From Citrus sinensis (taxonomy: Eukaryota; Streptophyta; Magnoliopsida; Sapindales; Rutaceae), in contig NC_068556.1 of NCBI RefSeq assembly GCF_022201045.2, positions 24,223,501 through 24,287,500 of the forward strand: a stretch of DNA of 64,000 nucleotides, written 5' to 3'. Shown here in pieces: positions 1 through 11,500 of this stretch. The position numbers and the translations under genes were made by a program. Below the pieces are notes generated by a model, which was not told where the DNA came from, made no database searches, and was given only the letters and a program-made list of their open reading frames with translations. The first letter of the stretch is position 1. Every line of letters starts with the position of its first letter.

Positions 1-27
1 GTTAAGTTGAGATTGTGGGGTTTTCTA

Positions 28-1514
28 ATGGATTATCGAGTTCCAGCAGTGAGAGATTTTGAAGTTGATCTTGAAAGTGGGTGTTCAGTTAGTGGAGATG
101 ATTATTCGAGTGAAGAAACTTTTTCAGGCTTTAAAGAGCATGCAAAGGCAATGGTAGCTAAAGTGTGTAGTAGGTTTATTGATGGATCAATCAAAACTGA
201 AGATAGGGCAAGTTTAGGAGGCAATGTATCTAATAGTAATGGGGTTTCAGGTGAGACTGTGATAGCGAGAGAGAGTAATGATGATGAAGGGAAGAAAGCA
301 GTGAAGGAGAAACACAAGAAATCAAACAATAAAAAGCCCCCAAAACCTCCCAAACCACCAAGAGGTCCATCATTGGATTCAGCTGACCTGAAGCTTATCA
401 AAGAGATTTCTGAACTTGCTATGTTGAAACGTGCAAGAATTGAGCGAATGAAGGCTTTGAAAAAGACGAAAGCTGCAAAACAGTCAACATCCAATAGCAG
501 TCTGTTTGCCATGGTGTTCACTCTTCTGTTTTGTCTTGTGATATTTCAAGGTAATATTTCCTTTACAAAATTGAATTTGATTTAACTTGAATTCAGAATT
601 TTTTTTTTAAGGATGTATCACAGTACAGATATATTGGTGCAACTAATATCTTTCTGATCATTGATTTGAATTTTGCACTAAATGCCTAATATAATCTTTC
701 TTTTGCCTCTTCTCTGTTGTGAATTGAAGTATTCAATATTTATTTTATTCTTATATATAAGTTAATGCCAAGTCATGGGCTATCAGTTCCCTACACCTAT
801 ATTCATGTTGATTGTCATGACAAATTCTGAGTTTTGGATCTTGTTTTGGCAGTGCTACATCAGCTCTAATCCCCCGATTTTTTTTTTTTTTCACCTTTAG
901 TCCTTTCCCTCTTCATCGAGCTCATTTGTTATTTGTTGCCCATAATTTGAGAAAATGAGGAGAAAATTTGATTGCAGTCAATCATATCAAATGGATGTGT
1001 TCTAAGATTAGAACCTGCCTGCACTCATGTGTTCTTAACACCCAATCGGAATGGAATCAATCCAATGCTAATAGTATAATCTGACTTTCACTATGGAGAT
1101 TACCCTCTGATTAATGGTTTTTCAGAACAAAATACTTTCTTTTGCATAATTTCACTGTACCTTTGGTGCAATCAAGTGTTCATCGAATTGTGCTCATAAT
1201 ATTGCCTTTGCAGGAATGTCATCCAGAGGTACATCTGTAAGCTTCCAGGGATCTCCCCTGTCTGCTAGATTGACAGAGGGTGGCTTGATTTCAGTTCAGT
1301 TCTCTGGGAACCCATCTGCCAGTGATCCTAATGTACCTAGTCCTGGCTTTCCCAAGTATGTTACCATTCATTTCGGCTATAAATCTATATAAAATTACAT
1401 CTTCCTGCTGGATGAATTCTATAACTAAACATTGGTTATTGAAAAAATTGCAGTACGGTGCAGCAAGTTACCGGTTCAGATCAACAGCAAAAACTAAATC
1501 CAGCTGCCAGATGA
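28..1514 (+). CDS. Uncharacterised plant protein with one membrane segment
   Basis: Three exons (28-550, 1214-1355, 1454-1514) join in phase to give 241 residues if translation starts at the ATG at 28. The frame is open to the window edge, so the gene could begin upstream. The N-terminal half is hydrophilic and acidic. A basic, proline-rich stretch (KKPPKPPKPPRGPS) follows near residue 110, then a charged helix-like region (LKLIKEISELAMLKRARIERMK). A single hydrophobic segment spans about residues 158-174 (FAMVFTLLFCLVIF). The short C-terminal part after it is rich in Ser and Gly (SSRGTSVSFQGSPLSARL). Intron 1 is 663 bp and begins directly after the hydrophobic segment. I do not recognise the family. 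The layout suggests a tail-proximal membrane anchor with a cytosolic N-terminus. That is inference, and no function is proposed. Confidence 0.72.
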
Positions 1515-2845
1515 TTCAGAATCATTACAATGAGCAAGATCATATTGAAGGCTATTCTGGATCTTCCAATGCAAGCCACTCTCCCACTCTGACATTTGAT
1601 GGATAATTTATACTGCACTGATTTGAACATGAGGGTGGGTAAGATTAACGAACAAGTGTTTTCAAATGTGTTTTTCTAAGGCCATGCCATGAATGTTGTC
1701 TTCATAAGTTGCTTCCGCGGCAACCATCTGTCGATCAAATATGTATGTAATTATGCGTGTGGTTATTTTCTATTAAAGCACTCGATGAAAACTCAAGAGT
1801 GTTGAGTACAAGGCCAAATGACTTGGCAAGATTTTGTACATTGCAACTTAGCACCTATCTTGTAAATCACATTATGTTATATACCCACGAGAATCATTTG
1901 CAATTGCTATGGTGCTTCAATGAGGTGGAGATGGGATTTTCACATTTGATGTTGGCACGTGGGAATAATCCACGCGTGCCAGCTTGTATGCTCCAAAATA
2001 CAAATTCACCTGTCGGCCTCGGACATTGATGATTGAATTTTGCATGAGCTGGCACGTGATTTCACGTGTGCCCAGCTTCTAGTCTTCTTTCATCATGTGA
2101 GTTCACAGGTTTCTCAAATGACCAACGGAAATGAATTTTAAGTAGCTTTTGCAGCTTTCTTTATCAATATATCAGATTCTGAAGCTGCTCATAGTCAGAT
2201 AACAAGATAATGGATATGAATAATTTATACGATTCATTGGGACATAAAGTCTTTGGTGCGTTCCTTCTCATCATAAGTATAATTATTGATTTACTTTGAA
2301 AATTTTCAAAATAAATTGTCTGCATGACAAAATATGACTTATAAGTATACGATAAATCCTAAAATTTCACAAGTATTTTACGTTTATTCCGGAAACATTG
2401 AAGATACCATCAACTTCTATTTTTTCTTTTAGATTTCCGTGATGGCGAAATGGGTTTTGCAAAGTAGCTCGGGGCCGGCTCAAATAGAAAATGGCCTATT
2501 TGTCGAGTTTTGAAACATTTAGGACGAACGTGCATATTAAAAGCAAACCTGAGGGGTTTATTTGTGTGCACTTTTATCAGCCACAAAGGCCTTCATTCAA
2601 TTCATCTAGAGGCTTCTACAATCTTCTGGACAAAAAGAACCTGAGCAGAGCCAGAGTCCAAGGCTCCACGCAAAATGCTTTAATGAATGGTCCAAAGAGA
2701 AAGAAAGACAGACAATAAAGACTCTGTTTCTAATATTGAATTAATGCAACATAACAAAACTAGCGTATTATAATTTATAACAACATTACATGATGACTAC
2801 AATAAAATCAAGTATTAATTTAGATAGATTACAAAAAAGAGAATC
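1515..2845. other. Intergenic, 3' UTR of the first gene and two G-box hairpins
   Basis: No convincing coding region is seen. Two imperfect inverted repeats, each carrying CACGTG or CACGCG in its arms, lie at about 1953-1983 and 2047-2077. Short open frames here have no recognisable family and poor coding character. Confidence 0.5.
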
Positions 2846-3376
2846 TTAACTCAAACCCTTGGCCAGAAGATTGATAATAGCAACAGCAATACCACAGAGG
2901 CTTTTCAAAAGATTGTTCCTATCACTCAAAGGTGATTTTGCCGACCCAGAGAAGCCCTTTTCACAAGCATCGGCTTGCTTGCCCGCATCAGCAATACAAT
3001 AATTAGCAAACCCAAAATGGCCTTTGCTTAGAGCATCAATAGCTTGAGGAAGCTCGTACCTGACGACCGGGATGTACAGTTCCGCACAATTAGCCAAGGC
3101 TCTCTCCTGCTGAGGATCTGGAGCTTGTTTGATCAAACCCTCGATGTAATTCAATGTGTCACTTGCATTTCCCAGCACGATGTTGGCCATAATGCTCGCT
3201 AACCCTTTGACATCTGAGCTTGAGCTGTTGGTATTGGGCTCTAACGTTGCAATGCACAAGTCACGAAAGGGTGTTCTTCGGCATATTTGGTTTATTAAAT
3301 TGTCATCACATTGGATGATGACTGGTACAATAACTGAAAGAAGAAGTAGAAGAAGAAGAAAGTTTGGAGCTTTCAT
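2846..3376 (-). CDS. Cell wall/vacuolar invertase inhibitor (PMEI-like)
   Basis: This single-exon gene encodes 176 residues. Residues 1-23 are a typical secretory signal (Leu run, cleavage near IQC-DD). The mature part has the invertase/pectin methylesterase inhibitor layout: an N-terminal hairpin with two Cys (ICRRTPFRDLC), then a helical bundle with the family motif region FANYCIADAGKQADACEKGF that supplies two more Cys for the second disulfide. Length fits the family (150-200 residues). Such proteins bind and inhibit apoplastic or vacuolar acid invertase, or pectin methylesterase. The IDALSKGHFGFANY and DACEKGFSG segments look closer to the C/VIF invertase-inhibitor branch, but assigning the target enzyme from sequence is uncertain. 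It is the first of three related genes within 5 kb, which suggests a local duplication. Confidence 0.88.
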   Translation of the reverse strand: MKAPNFLLLLLLLSVIVPVIIQCDDNLINQICRRTPFRDLCIATLEPNTNSSSSDVKGLASIMANIVLGNASDTLNYIEGLIKQAPDPQQERALANCAELYIPVVRYELPQAIDALSKGHFGFANYCIADAGKQADACEKGFSGSAKSPLSDRNNLLKSLCGIAVAIINLLAKGLS

Positions 3377-4328
3377 GGTTTTTTTTTTCTCTCTTTTTCT
3401 TTCGCTTTTTTGCAGGCCTGAAACTGAAATGGGCAGAGAGCAAAACTGAAGTTTGATGATTGGTTTGGTGTCGCAAGCTGATTTTGAGGTTGTTTTATAG
3501 TGTTTTTCATTTTAAAAAACGTTTTTTTTTCCCATTTTGTCTTCAAATGAACGGTTGGTACGTGGATTTTGTTTGTCTGTATATTGAAAAACTTTGATGC
3601 TTTCATACTTGTGAGAATTGCCCATTGTAATCCCTTTTTTAATTTTAAATTATTATTTCATTATAAAATACAGATAAGAGTTTATCATAATCTAATTCGA
3701 AAAGTTTGTCAAAGAGTCTAAATTTTATATAATATAATTCAGAATCTACACTATACATGCGAGGTCTACTTTACACTTGCAAATATTTACAAAACATGTT
3801 AAAAAGGTTCATCTTTCAGCACTCGCGAATGGGTTGAATGGTCTGTGATTGGCATTTGTGAGTAGTTTTTGCTGCCGTTGTTTTCTAATTCACTAAAAGG
3901 AATTACTTTTTTCTGTGGGCAGTTCTGTGCCATTGTTTTCAAGGTTGTGAAAAAGGAATGGCTTTTAGATAATCTCATTATCGTGATCATGTTTGTATTA
4001 CTTGAAAAGTTGAGGTGCTCTGCTCGACAGCATCTTGTCTGCTTGCTTTTGTCCATCGCTTTACTAAATTATCAGCCTTATCTCTTGGAGAAATAAATTT
4101 TGTTCCTATCTTTAGTGAATGAGCATGATGCTTTCCCCGACCTATAATCATTCCGCAAACAGTGCACGTGTTTCTGTTCTCAGTTTCTCAGAATAAATTT
4201 CTTTGATCCACCATTTTTTTTATTTCTTAAAACTGATGTTTTTACATGAATACACTGAAAGAAAAAGGAGTTAAAAACTTATATTGTAAAGAACCAAGGC
4301 ACGATCCATTAATCCTTATGAACATCTG
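3377..4328. other. Intergenic between two inhibitor genes
   Basis: Holds the 5' flank of the 2846-3376 gene (minus), with CT-rich leader sequence just upstream of its start, and the 3' flank of the next gene. No additional gene is supported. Confidence 0.5.
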
Positions 4329-4838
4329 TCACAGCATCATTTTAACAACAGAAGCAGTGATAATGGAGATATCATGATTGAGTTTGTTCATTTGAGTGAT
4401 TGGTGACTTGCCAGAGAAACCTCTCTCACATGAATCGGCTTCAAGGGCAGCATCGTTGGCAGCATCAACAGCAAATTTGGGGTCACCTTTCGTCAGGGCT
4501 TCAACGGCTTGCGGCACATCGCCTATAATTATAGCATTGAATCTATCCTTGCAAGCACTCAAAGGCACTCTCAGTGCAGGGTACTTTTGCTTGAGCTTCT
4601 CTATGTGTTGCAGTGACCCACCGGCCTTGGCTTTGATTATATCAACCATTATTAGTGCAATTGCTTGAACATCACCAGCGGTTTTGCTTCTGGGGTCTGA
4701 CTTGAGTGAAGTCACACAAAGACCATAATATGGTGTTTGCTTACAAGTTTGCTCTATCAGTGGCAGGTTTTGGCACTGGCTTATTGGGAAATATGCGACA
4801 GCAAGGACAAACGGAAAGACAAATAAAATTGCCTTCAT
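4329..4838 (-). CDS. Invertase/pectin methylesterase inhibitor
   Basis: This single-exon gene encodes 169 residues. A signal peptide covers about residues 1-22 (MKAILFVFPFVLAVAYFPIS). The mature protein starts QNLPLIEQTCKQTPYYGLCVTSL, the usual two-Cys hairpin of the PMEI fold. It continues with SDPRSKTAGDVQAIALIM, a four-helix-bundle core, and a second Cys pair (ACKDRF and EADSCERGF). Length and Cys spacing are normal for the family, so the gene looks intact. It shares orientation with its neighbour at 2846-3376 but is well diverged from it, so the duplication is old. Its role is probably apoplastic or vacuolar control of acid invertase. Whether invertase or pectin methylesterase is the real target cannot be read from the sequence. 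Confidence 0.88.
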   Translation of the reverse strand: MKAILFVFPFVLAVAYFPISQCQNLPLIEQTCKQTPYYGLCVTSLKSDPRSKTAGDVQAIALIMVDIIKAKAGGSLQHIEKLKQKYPALRVPLSACKDRFNAIIIGDVPQAVEALTKGDPKFAVDAANDAALEADSCERGFSGKSPITQMNKLNHDISIITASVVKMML

Positions 4839-5378
4839 TTTTGCAGAATAGCTAAAAAGAGATTTGTGCCCGCAGCTAGGTAAATTGAAAAATGAGGCTG
4901 AGAATTAGTTCAATGATATGCTCCTCCTTTTTTTATAGGGAATTTTGGTTCTTTATCATCAAAATTAGCTTTGTTGCCACTTGGACTATAATTTTCATTT
5001 TAACGTGCCAAATGTATCCATGTATTTTCCAAGTTTCTACAAGTTTATACCAAAGATTCAGATTCTCAAAAATTGTATATTTCGGTAATTGTCAGGCGCA
5101 AGGGAAATGATCCAATGTCTTAATTTCCATTAAATGATCTTACTTTCGCAGATAATTTTTCCAAATATAAACACTCATTGATGATGTATGCTAAAACTAG
5201 GAGATAATAGTTTTTAATATTAAGTGCAAAGCAATATTAATCTCCTCAAAAATTCTTCGTCAAGGCTTTTTTAGTTTTATTGTTAGAAAATATCACAGAT
5301 TTCCCTTTAAATATAAGTTAGAGACTCTCACACCTAAACTCAAGTAGAACTCAAATAAAATGTGATATTATCTTCTTC

Positions 5379-5386
<8 letters not shown>

Positions 5387-5409
<23 letters not shown>
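5387..5409. repeat. (AT)n microsatellite
   Basis: An uninterrupted run of alternating A and T, about 23 bases, in AT-rich intergenic sequence. Confidence 0.9.
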
Positions 5410-6665
5410 CAATTAACCCTCTTACCCTAACAATTTAAGTTATTTAAGTTATTCTACAGTGAAATTGCCCTTAATCATACTGTAAACGTCCATCAAAATG
5501 ATTTTTTTTTTTTTTTGTTAATGATGTGATAATATTATCCTTGATAAGTTAACATAATTCCATTTTCATTACATCATGAATTATATATTAATTTTATTTA
5601 CATGAGACAATACATTCTCTCATTGATAGCACATAAAATAAGTTTCATCAAACCTTCAAATACTGTATTGCCCAATTTGTTTACATTTTTCAATTTTAAG
5701 CCAAGAAAATATGGAAAAAAAATTAAAAACTACATAAATTAGGTAACTAACTCAAATTATTAAAGACAGTATTGTGATAACACATACATAATGTTTCATT
5801 TTCATAGATGTTTACAATTTGTAAAATAACTTGAATTGATCAGGAGCAACAAGGACTTTTTTAATTTGTAAAATAACTTAAAGTTCTTAACGTAACAGGG
5901 TTAAGTGTAGTGTTTTTAAATTTGAAGGGGGTAAGTCTCATAATGCTCAAGTCTCGTAGCGCATTTGAGTTTGAGTGTAAATGTTTCTAACTTATATTTG
6001 AGGGAAAAATCTATAATTTATCCTTTATTATTATTATTATTTAGCTTAATAATAAACCAATTTTGCTTCCCACCCACGAGACATATTTGAACTCTAGACC
6101 TCTTTACTCTCAACACAAGAGATTTTACTATCACTATTGAGAGCTTAAATGAGATTACTTTTGAGAGGCTAATGATTTTGAAAAATTAAAAGCTAATTTT
6201 GTTATTTGGACTTTTTTAAAAAAAAATAACTTTTGGTCAAGTCACCTTGACTTAGAGTAGATTTTAAAAAGCATGGGCACAATAGATTTTCAAAATTTAA
6301 TTTCAAGAATCAATTTTATACTTAATACAATTTCATGTAGATCTTCACATCTATTACAAAAATGTAAAATTATCCTTATTCAATCATTAAAATTAAAGAG
6401 ACTATTTTTATTACTAATTATATTGAGATAACAAAATAAAAAATAAAATATTTATTTTCAGTTAAAAAATATTTATTTTATTTCAACCATTTATATTCTT
6501 ATAGTAATTTGACTTTATAACTCATAGCTTTTAAAATAAATTTTACTAAATATTTAATTGATTTTCTTTACCGGCATTATTTTTACAGCACAGTCAACGT
6601 TAATTATTTTAAAAGTTACAACATTACTAAATTAGCGATCGTTAGCGAATAATTTACAACTCCCA

Positions 6666-6938
6666 GAGCATGTATAATGATTGTTGCCTAGAGATTAGAT
6701 TAGAATCCTCTCCTAATATTTTTCTCTCATAGTCTCTTATAATTTTCTAAATTTATTAAAAAAAAATTGACTTAATTGCAAATAAAGTGAAAAAAAACTG
6801 ACTTAATTGTCAGCATTATAATTCACTTAAATTAGTAATGTTATAATTCAATCTTAGTCACTTAAATTAGGAGAGATGGGGGTGGGGGGAATAAGAATTA
6901 GGAGAAGATGTTTGTCCTCTTTAGAATTTCGCATGCTC
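6666..6938. mobile_element. MITE-like AT-rich repeat
   Basis: The ends carry short inverted motifs (GAGCATG at 6666, CATGCTC at 6932) followed inward by loosely matching CTCTCCTAAT and ATTAGGAGAAG stretches. The centre contains ATTGACTTAATTGCAAATAA followed by AGTGAAAAAAA. A diverged relative with the same central sequence lies at about 45350-45580, so this is a dispersed family. There is no coding capacity. A small non-autonomous DNA transposon fits best, but the terminal repeats are imperfect and no clear target duplication was found. Confidence 0.4.
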
Positions 6939-7389
6939 ATGATTTAGTAAATCTGATATTTTTTAATCCGCACGTAACAAAGTATGAGCGGAGAGTTCCG
7001 AAATACCGATGAAATTTTTCGCTGCAGTTACTAGTTTATGCTTTTCTATTTTTTCAACTGTTTGAATCCCACATGCCTCATCATCACTTTTTGGCCAATA
7101 ACTGATTAGAAATGTACATTTCTTATACTTGGTAACACTAGTTGGCCTTCTTTCCACAACAATTATATTTCCTTTTTCATATGAAGCAACTCTTATAACG
7201 CCTTAGAATTTGTAGGAACGCAACATCAGCACATACTAATCACAATCATGCGCCAGAACTTTTCCCAACTTGCAGTATCACTTTTCGAAATTGGCTACCC
7301 ATCTAATTTGTCTCCTTGAATCGTATCCTACAAAAAGCAACAACCCTTTACACAATGTGTGAGCTTTCTTGCTTTGCTGTCATACAAAG

Positions 7390-7920
7390 ATGAGTTTGGT
7401 GGCTCTTTTGCTCGTTCACCTACTCCTCCAATCCTCAATTAGCTGCTCAGCTTCAGCTTCAGTTTCAAAGATCGAAACTCTTTTGATACAGGAGACATGT
7501 AAACACACAGATTATTACAATCTTTGTGTTGCATCTCTTGAATCAGACCCTCGAAGTTTGAATGCAGATGTCAAAGAACTGGCTATCATATTGGTAGAGT
7601 TACTCCAGGCTAATGCTAATGAAACCCTATGGCATGTTGGGGATTTGTTTAAGAAAGTGAGTGATCCAGCTTTGTACAGATTCTATGGTACTCGCATCGA
7701 AGAGTACAGGGCAATTGTAGAAAGGCAGATACCTGAAGCCATTGATGCTCTGCAATCTGGTGACTATATGGTTTCTAAAAAGGATGCAGAAGCTGCTGCT
7801 GCTCATGCTGATAGTTGTGAAGAGCAATTTGCTGGAGAAACACAGCCGTTTAGTGACCAAAACAAAGCTGTGCATGGTCTCTCACTTGTCACATCAAGCA
7901 TACTCGGAATATTGGGATGA
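7390..7920 (+). CDS. Invertase/pectin methylesterase inhibitor
   Basis: This single-exon gene encodes 176 residues from the ATG at 7390. A signal peptide (MSLVALLLVHLLLQSSISCS) is followed by IQETCKHTDYYNLCVASLES, the two-Cys hairpin of the PMEI domain. The SDPRSLNADVKELAIILVELL helix and a late Cys in ADSCEEQFAG come next. Many fold members have a Cys in the middle helix (as in ACKDRF of the 4329-4838 paralogue). Here the matching place reads RFYGTRIEEYRAI and has no Cys, so the second disulfide is probably missing. The gene is on the opposite strand from the other two inhibitors and about 2.5 kb away. The inhibitor fold is well supported; activity and target are inference. Confidence 0.85.
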   Translation: MSLVALLLVHLLLQSSISCSASASVSKIETLLIQETCKHTDYYNLCVASLESDPRSLNADVKELAIILVELLQANANETLWHVGDLFKKVSDPALYRFYGTRIEEYRAIVERQIPEAIDALQSGDYMVSKKDAEAAAAHADSCEEQFAGETQPFSDQNKAVHGLSLVTSSILGILG

Positions 7921-8510
7921 TTCTAAATTCCAACTAGTTTCAGGTTTTACTTGGTTATTCTGCCTTCACATTTCTGCTTAGGAACTGCTGTTAAGAGTTT
8001 CAATTTTTTTCAAAATAGACTTCAAAACTATTATTTGACTTGAACAACTAGTCTATCTCGTGTACTCTACAATCAAATTATCAATTCAACATTCAATTAT
8101 AAACATATTTCATTTTCCAACAGAAAAGGTTACTAGACTGAAAGAAAAAATATAAAGTAAAACCAAAATGTTCTAATTTATGCTATAAAATGTACAAGTA
8201 CTTCACAGGGTGAACACACGGTTCAAAAGTTCTACGGTAATTCCCACCCCCCACCCCCCCAAAAAAAAAGTTCTACGGTAATTACAACGATGTGTGAATG
8301 TGGTATATTACCCTGCAATCACTTACGCCTGTTTTTACTAACTATCATCCAATATACTGTGCAAATCAAACATCTCATCTACAATTTTTTTTTTCTCCCT
8401 TTTAAATTTCTTCTGATCCTGTCATATTTTCGACCTATGAAAAGTAAATCTCAATACAGGAAGGTGAAACAAAATTAAAGCAAGAAAACGAGGACACGCA
8501 TCATCAAATT
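7921..8510. other. Intergenic with a C-run/A-run tract flanked by a 15-bp direct repeat
   Basis: Convergent 3' flanks of the inhibitor (plus) and the poly(A) polymerase (minus). The sequence agttctacggtaatt occurs at 8228-8242 and again at 8269-8283, on either side of a C-rich then A-only tract. Confidence 0.6.
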
Positions 8511-11500
8511 CTATCCCCCAGCGCTTGGGTACTTGGAGTCTGCTTTAGCATCCACATACCCAATGATGTAGTTGGGCAGATGCTGCGAGTACACAGGGAT
8601 TCGCGGAAGATTGTAGTCGAGATTTTTCCAACAAGCTTTAGTTCTCCTCCCACTTCCAAAATCAAGCTGTGAACTCTTGGACAGCTGAGAAGCCTGCACG
8701 ACGAGTAACCCCATTCGTCCTGGGGAGCCTTGAAAGCCATTATGAATATTCTTCAAGAAATCTTTTTCAACAGCCACTATATCTAGCAAATTAGTTCTCC
8801 CAGGTTGCAAGCCCCAGTAGAAAACAACGTGCGGCTCTGTCACATCCACATCAATATATTCTGTAGGATTAGGGTCACAAAGACCTTGTACTTCCTCCAA
8901 CTGCATAGAAACCCAGGACACGTCAACAAGAAGAAAAAGATAACAAATATAATAATTACACATAGACAATCATCAGTGCCATGACATTTGTCCGATAACA
9001 ACTGATGAAAAGATATTCTCAAAGGGTACACTTTGGGTAGAAAATAATAAAGTTTTGCACTAAATTAAATGTAGTACCAGAAAAGACTGCACAAACTAAA
9101 TCACCACCCAACTAGTTAATGCACATGGCTAAGCAGCATTGTTTATCTACTTACCTTCAGAATAAGAGATCGAAACCGTGACTTAACCCAACCCACCCAG
9201 TCTCCAAGGTCATCTTGATTAGAAGCTGAAAGGTAAACCCTGACAAATCGTGCATACTTCTTTGAGTATGGAAAAGGCTCAAAAAGGAAGTGCCAATCAA
9301 AATCTGGCCTCATAAGATCCTGCAATGCCCAAAAGTAAATCCAACATAAGGTAAGGCACGCAAGTGAAAGAGAGAAGGAAAGACAAAGGAAATTTTCGTT
9401 GATTAGTAATAAATTTTAAAGGATTAACTTTATATTGGGCCTCAAGATACACACAGCCCAAAAGCGGACAGAAATTAAAAGATCGAACGACGTTTAAGCC
9501 GAATGATTATTTATGGCATATTTTACCTTTTGAATCTACTAATTTCCTTCCATTCCACCTATACTGAACTCTCTATTTAGCACATAATAGAAACAGAAAT
9601 ACACACAATGATGGTCAAAATTGAAGAATACATACCCTAGTTGTATTATGGCCACGAAGAAACTCTGTTCTGATTTTGTAGAATGTGCTCCTAGTAATAT
9701 TGGAATGGCAATACTCATGCGGACTACACGGCAATCGGATAGGCATTAAGGACCGTGTCTCAGAAGGATATCCAGCAGCTGGTAACATTGGATCCTGCAG
9801 CATGACTGGTGTAGGCCAAGGCCAATAGGCATATGTCTTAAAGAAGTTTGCAACCAGAGTATTCAAACTGCCCTTTGGATGATTTTGGCAAACATGAGCG
9901 ACGAGGATAGCCAAATGAACTCCTCCAAGAAACCCATGTAACTGCAGTAAAGTAAAGAATTACTTCTGAGTTATCATTCACCAATCACTTAATGTTTACA
10001 AAATGATTAAAATTTGCTGAACATTAGAATGATTGGAGAATTTATGGCGACAAATTTTACTCACATTACCATACACTCCTCGCCTTTTTGCCCACAATTT
10101 GATACATCTCAGCACTGGCTGGAATTTCTGGAACACATCAGCCCAAAAATGAGATCTATAGAAACTGAAAGTGCACAAGAAATAGAGGAAAAATGGTGTT
10201 TTCAGATCTTTCAGAAAAAACATTAGCACCATTTTGGAACAATTTCAGACTGCAAAATTGAGACATAAACGTCATTATCCATCCACTTTAAAAAAATATA
10301 TCATGCATTGCAATGCAAGGAGAACAATATGTAATGTGTGGAGACATCGTAGCATCCTAAATATCAACAAATTACAGCTCATAGGACACCATAATGCAAC
10401 ATCTACAATGAAAGCATTGCACTGCAAGCATTTTCACTTTTCCAAATGCTACTGTGTTAAAGCAAAAATTTCAATTGCCCTCGAGCAAAAGCCCATTGCA
10501 AAAAACCTCACGATATGAAATTTTTATCACCCAATACCTCGGTGCATCCATTCTATATCTATCCTATTAGCAAAAACATCAAATGAATGATATTTTGATA
10601 TTTTCTTTTACCCAACAAAAAAGGGGGAATTTATGAAAAAATATCAACATTCACCTCCAAGTCTGGAACAAGCTGAAGAATACATTTATTTGCTCGTACT
10701 CCAGACAAGCTCTTCCAACTGGTTTCATCAAGATCCCTCAAAAAGAATGGATTGAGCACATCTACGTTCTGCAATTCACAGTCACATGAAGTCAATACTA
10801 ACCACAGTCCAGGGGAAGAAAAAAAAAAAACTCAAAATTAAGACTATAAAACATACTGCAATGACATCACTCAAAACACGTGAGAATCCTCACTAGTCAA
10901 TAAGAAATAAAAGTTCAAAAGTTCACAGAACATTAGTGGAGAAAAAAAACTTCAAGCATTGAATTAGTTGCACGTTTCTCCAAAATAATATCTGAAGTAA
11001 AGTTACTAAACTTACTTCAGGAACAGATAATACGTGAAGACGCGCATAGGGAAGGTCGATCAAGATCCCATCAAACTTGAATCGCATCAAAGGAACTTTT
11101 GCATCCTTCACACAGTGAATCTCTGATACTTCAGGTCTGCTCTTAAGCATGTTGTGCAGAACAACAAAAAAATCCTCCTGTATGAGTTAGACTTATCAAA
11201 AGTTGAGACGATGCTTATTCCACTTCAAACAGGGAACCAAAAAAAAAAAAAAACAAAGACAAATGGATAAACTTACCGCCATTGTGGCAAATTCAGGACC
11301 AAGACATAAAGCATCAATATCTGACTCTGAACCATGAACCTGAATATTGCAAAGCAGCTTCAACTAATAAGAGATACAATATACCAAAGAAAAATTACAA
11401 GAAGATTAGCAAGTTAAATACTTACTCCAAGGCCATAAGACCCATATGTCAATATCGTTGCATGTGTCTCTGCAATCTGTTCTTTTGGCAATCGCCGTTG

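Larger units (their letters stand above)
4839..7389. other. AT-rich intergenic region with a MITE-like repeat
   Basis: About 2.5 kb of AT-rich DNA with a (TA)n tract at 5387-5409 and a 273-bp repeat with terminal GAGCATG/CATGCTC at 6666-6938. No gene is supported. The last few hundred bases are the promoter of the plus-strand inhibitor gene. Confidence 0.5.

Noticed and set aside
2491-2718. 75-codon plus-strand frame upstream of the first inhibitor gene
   Set aside because: No recognisable domain, low-complexity basic end, and position in a gap with no splice partner. Treated as chance.
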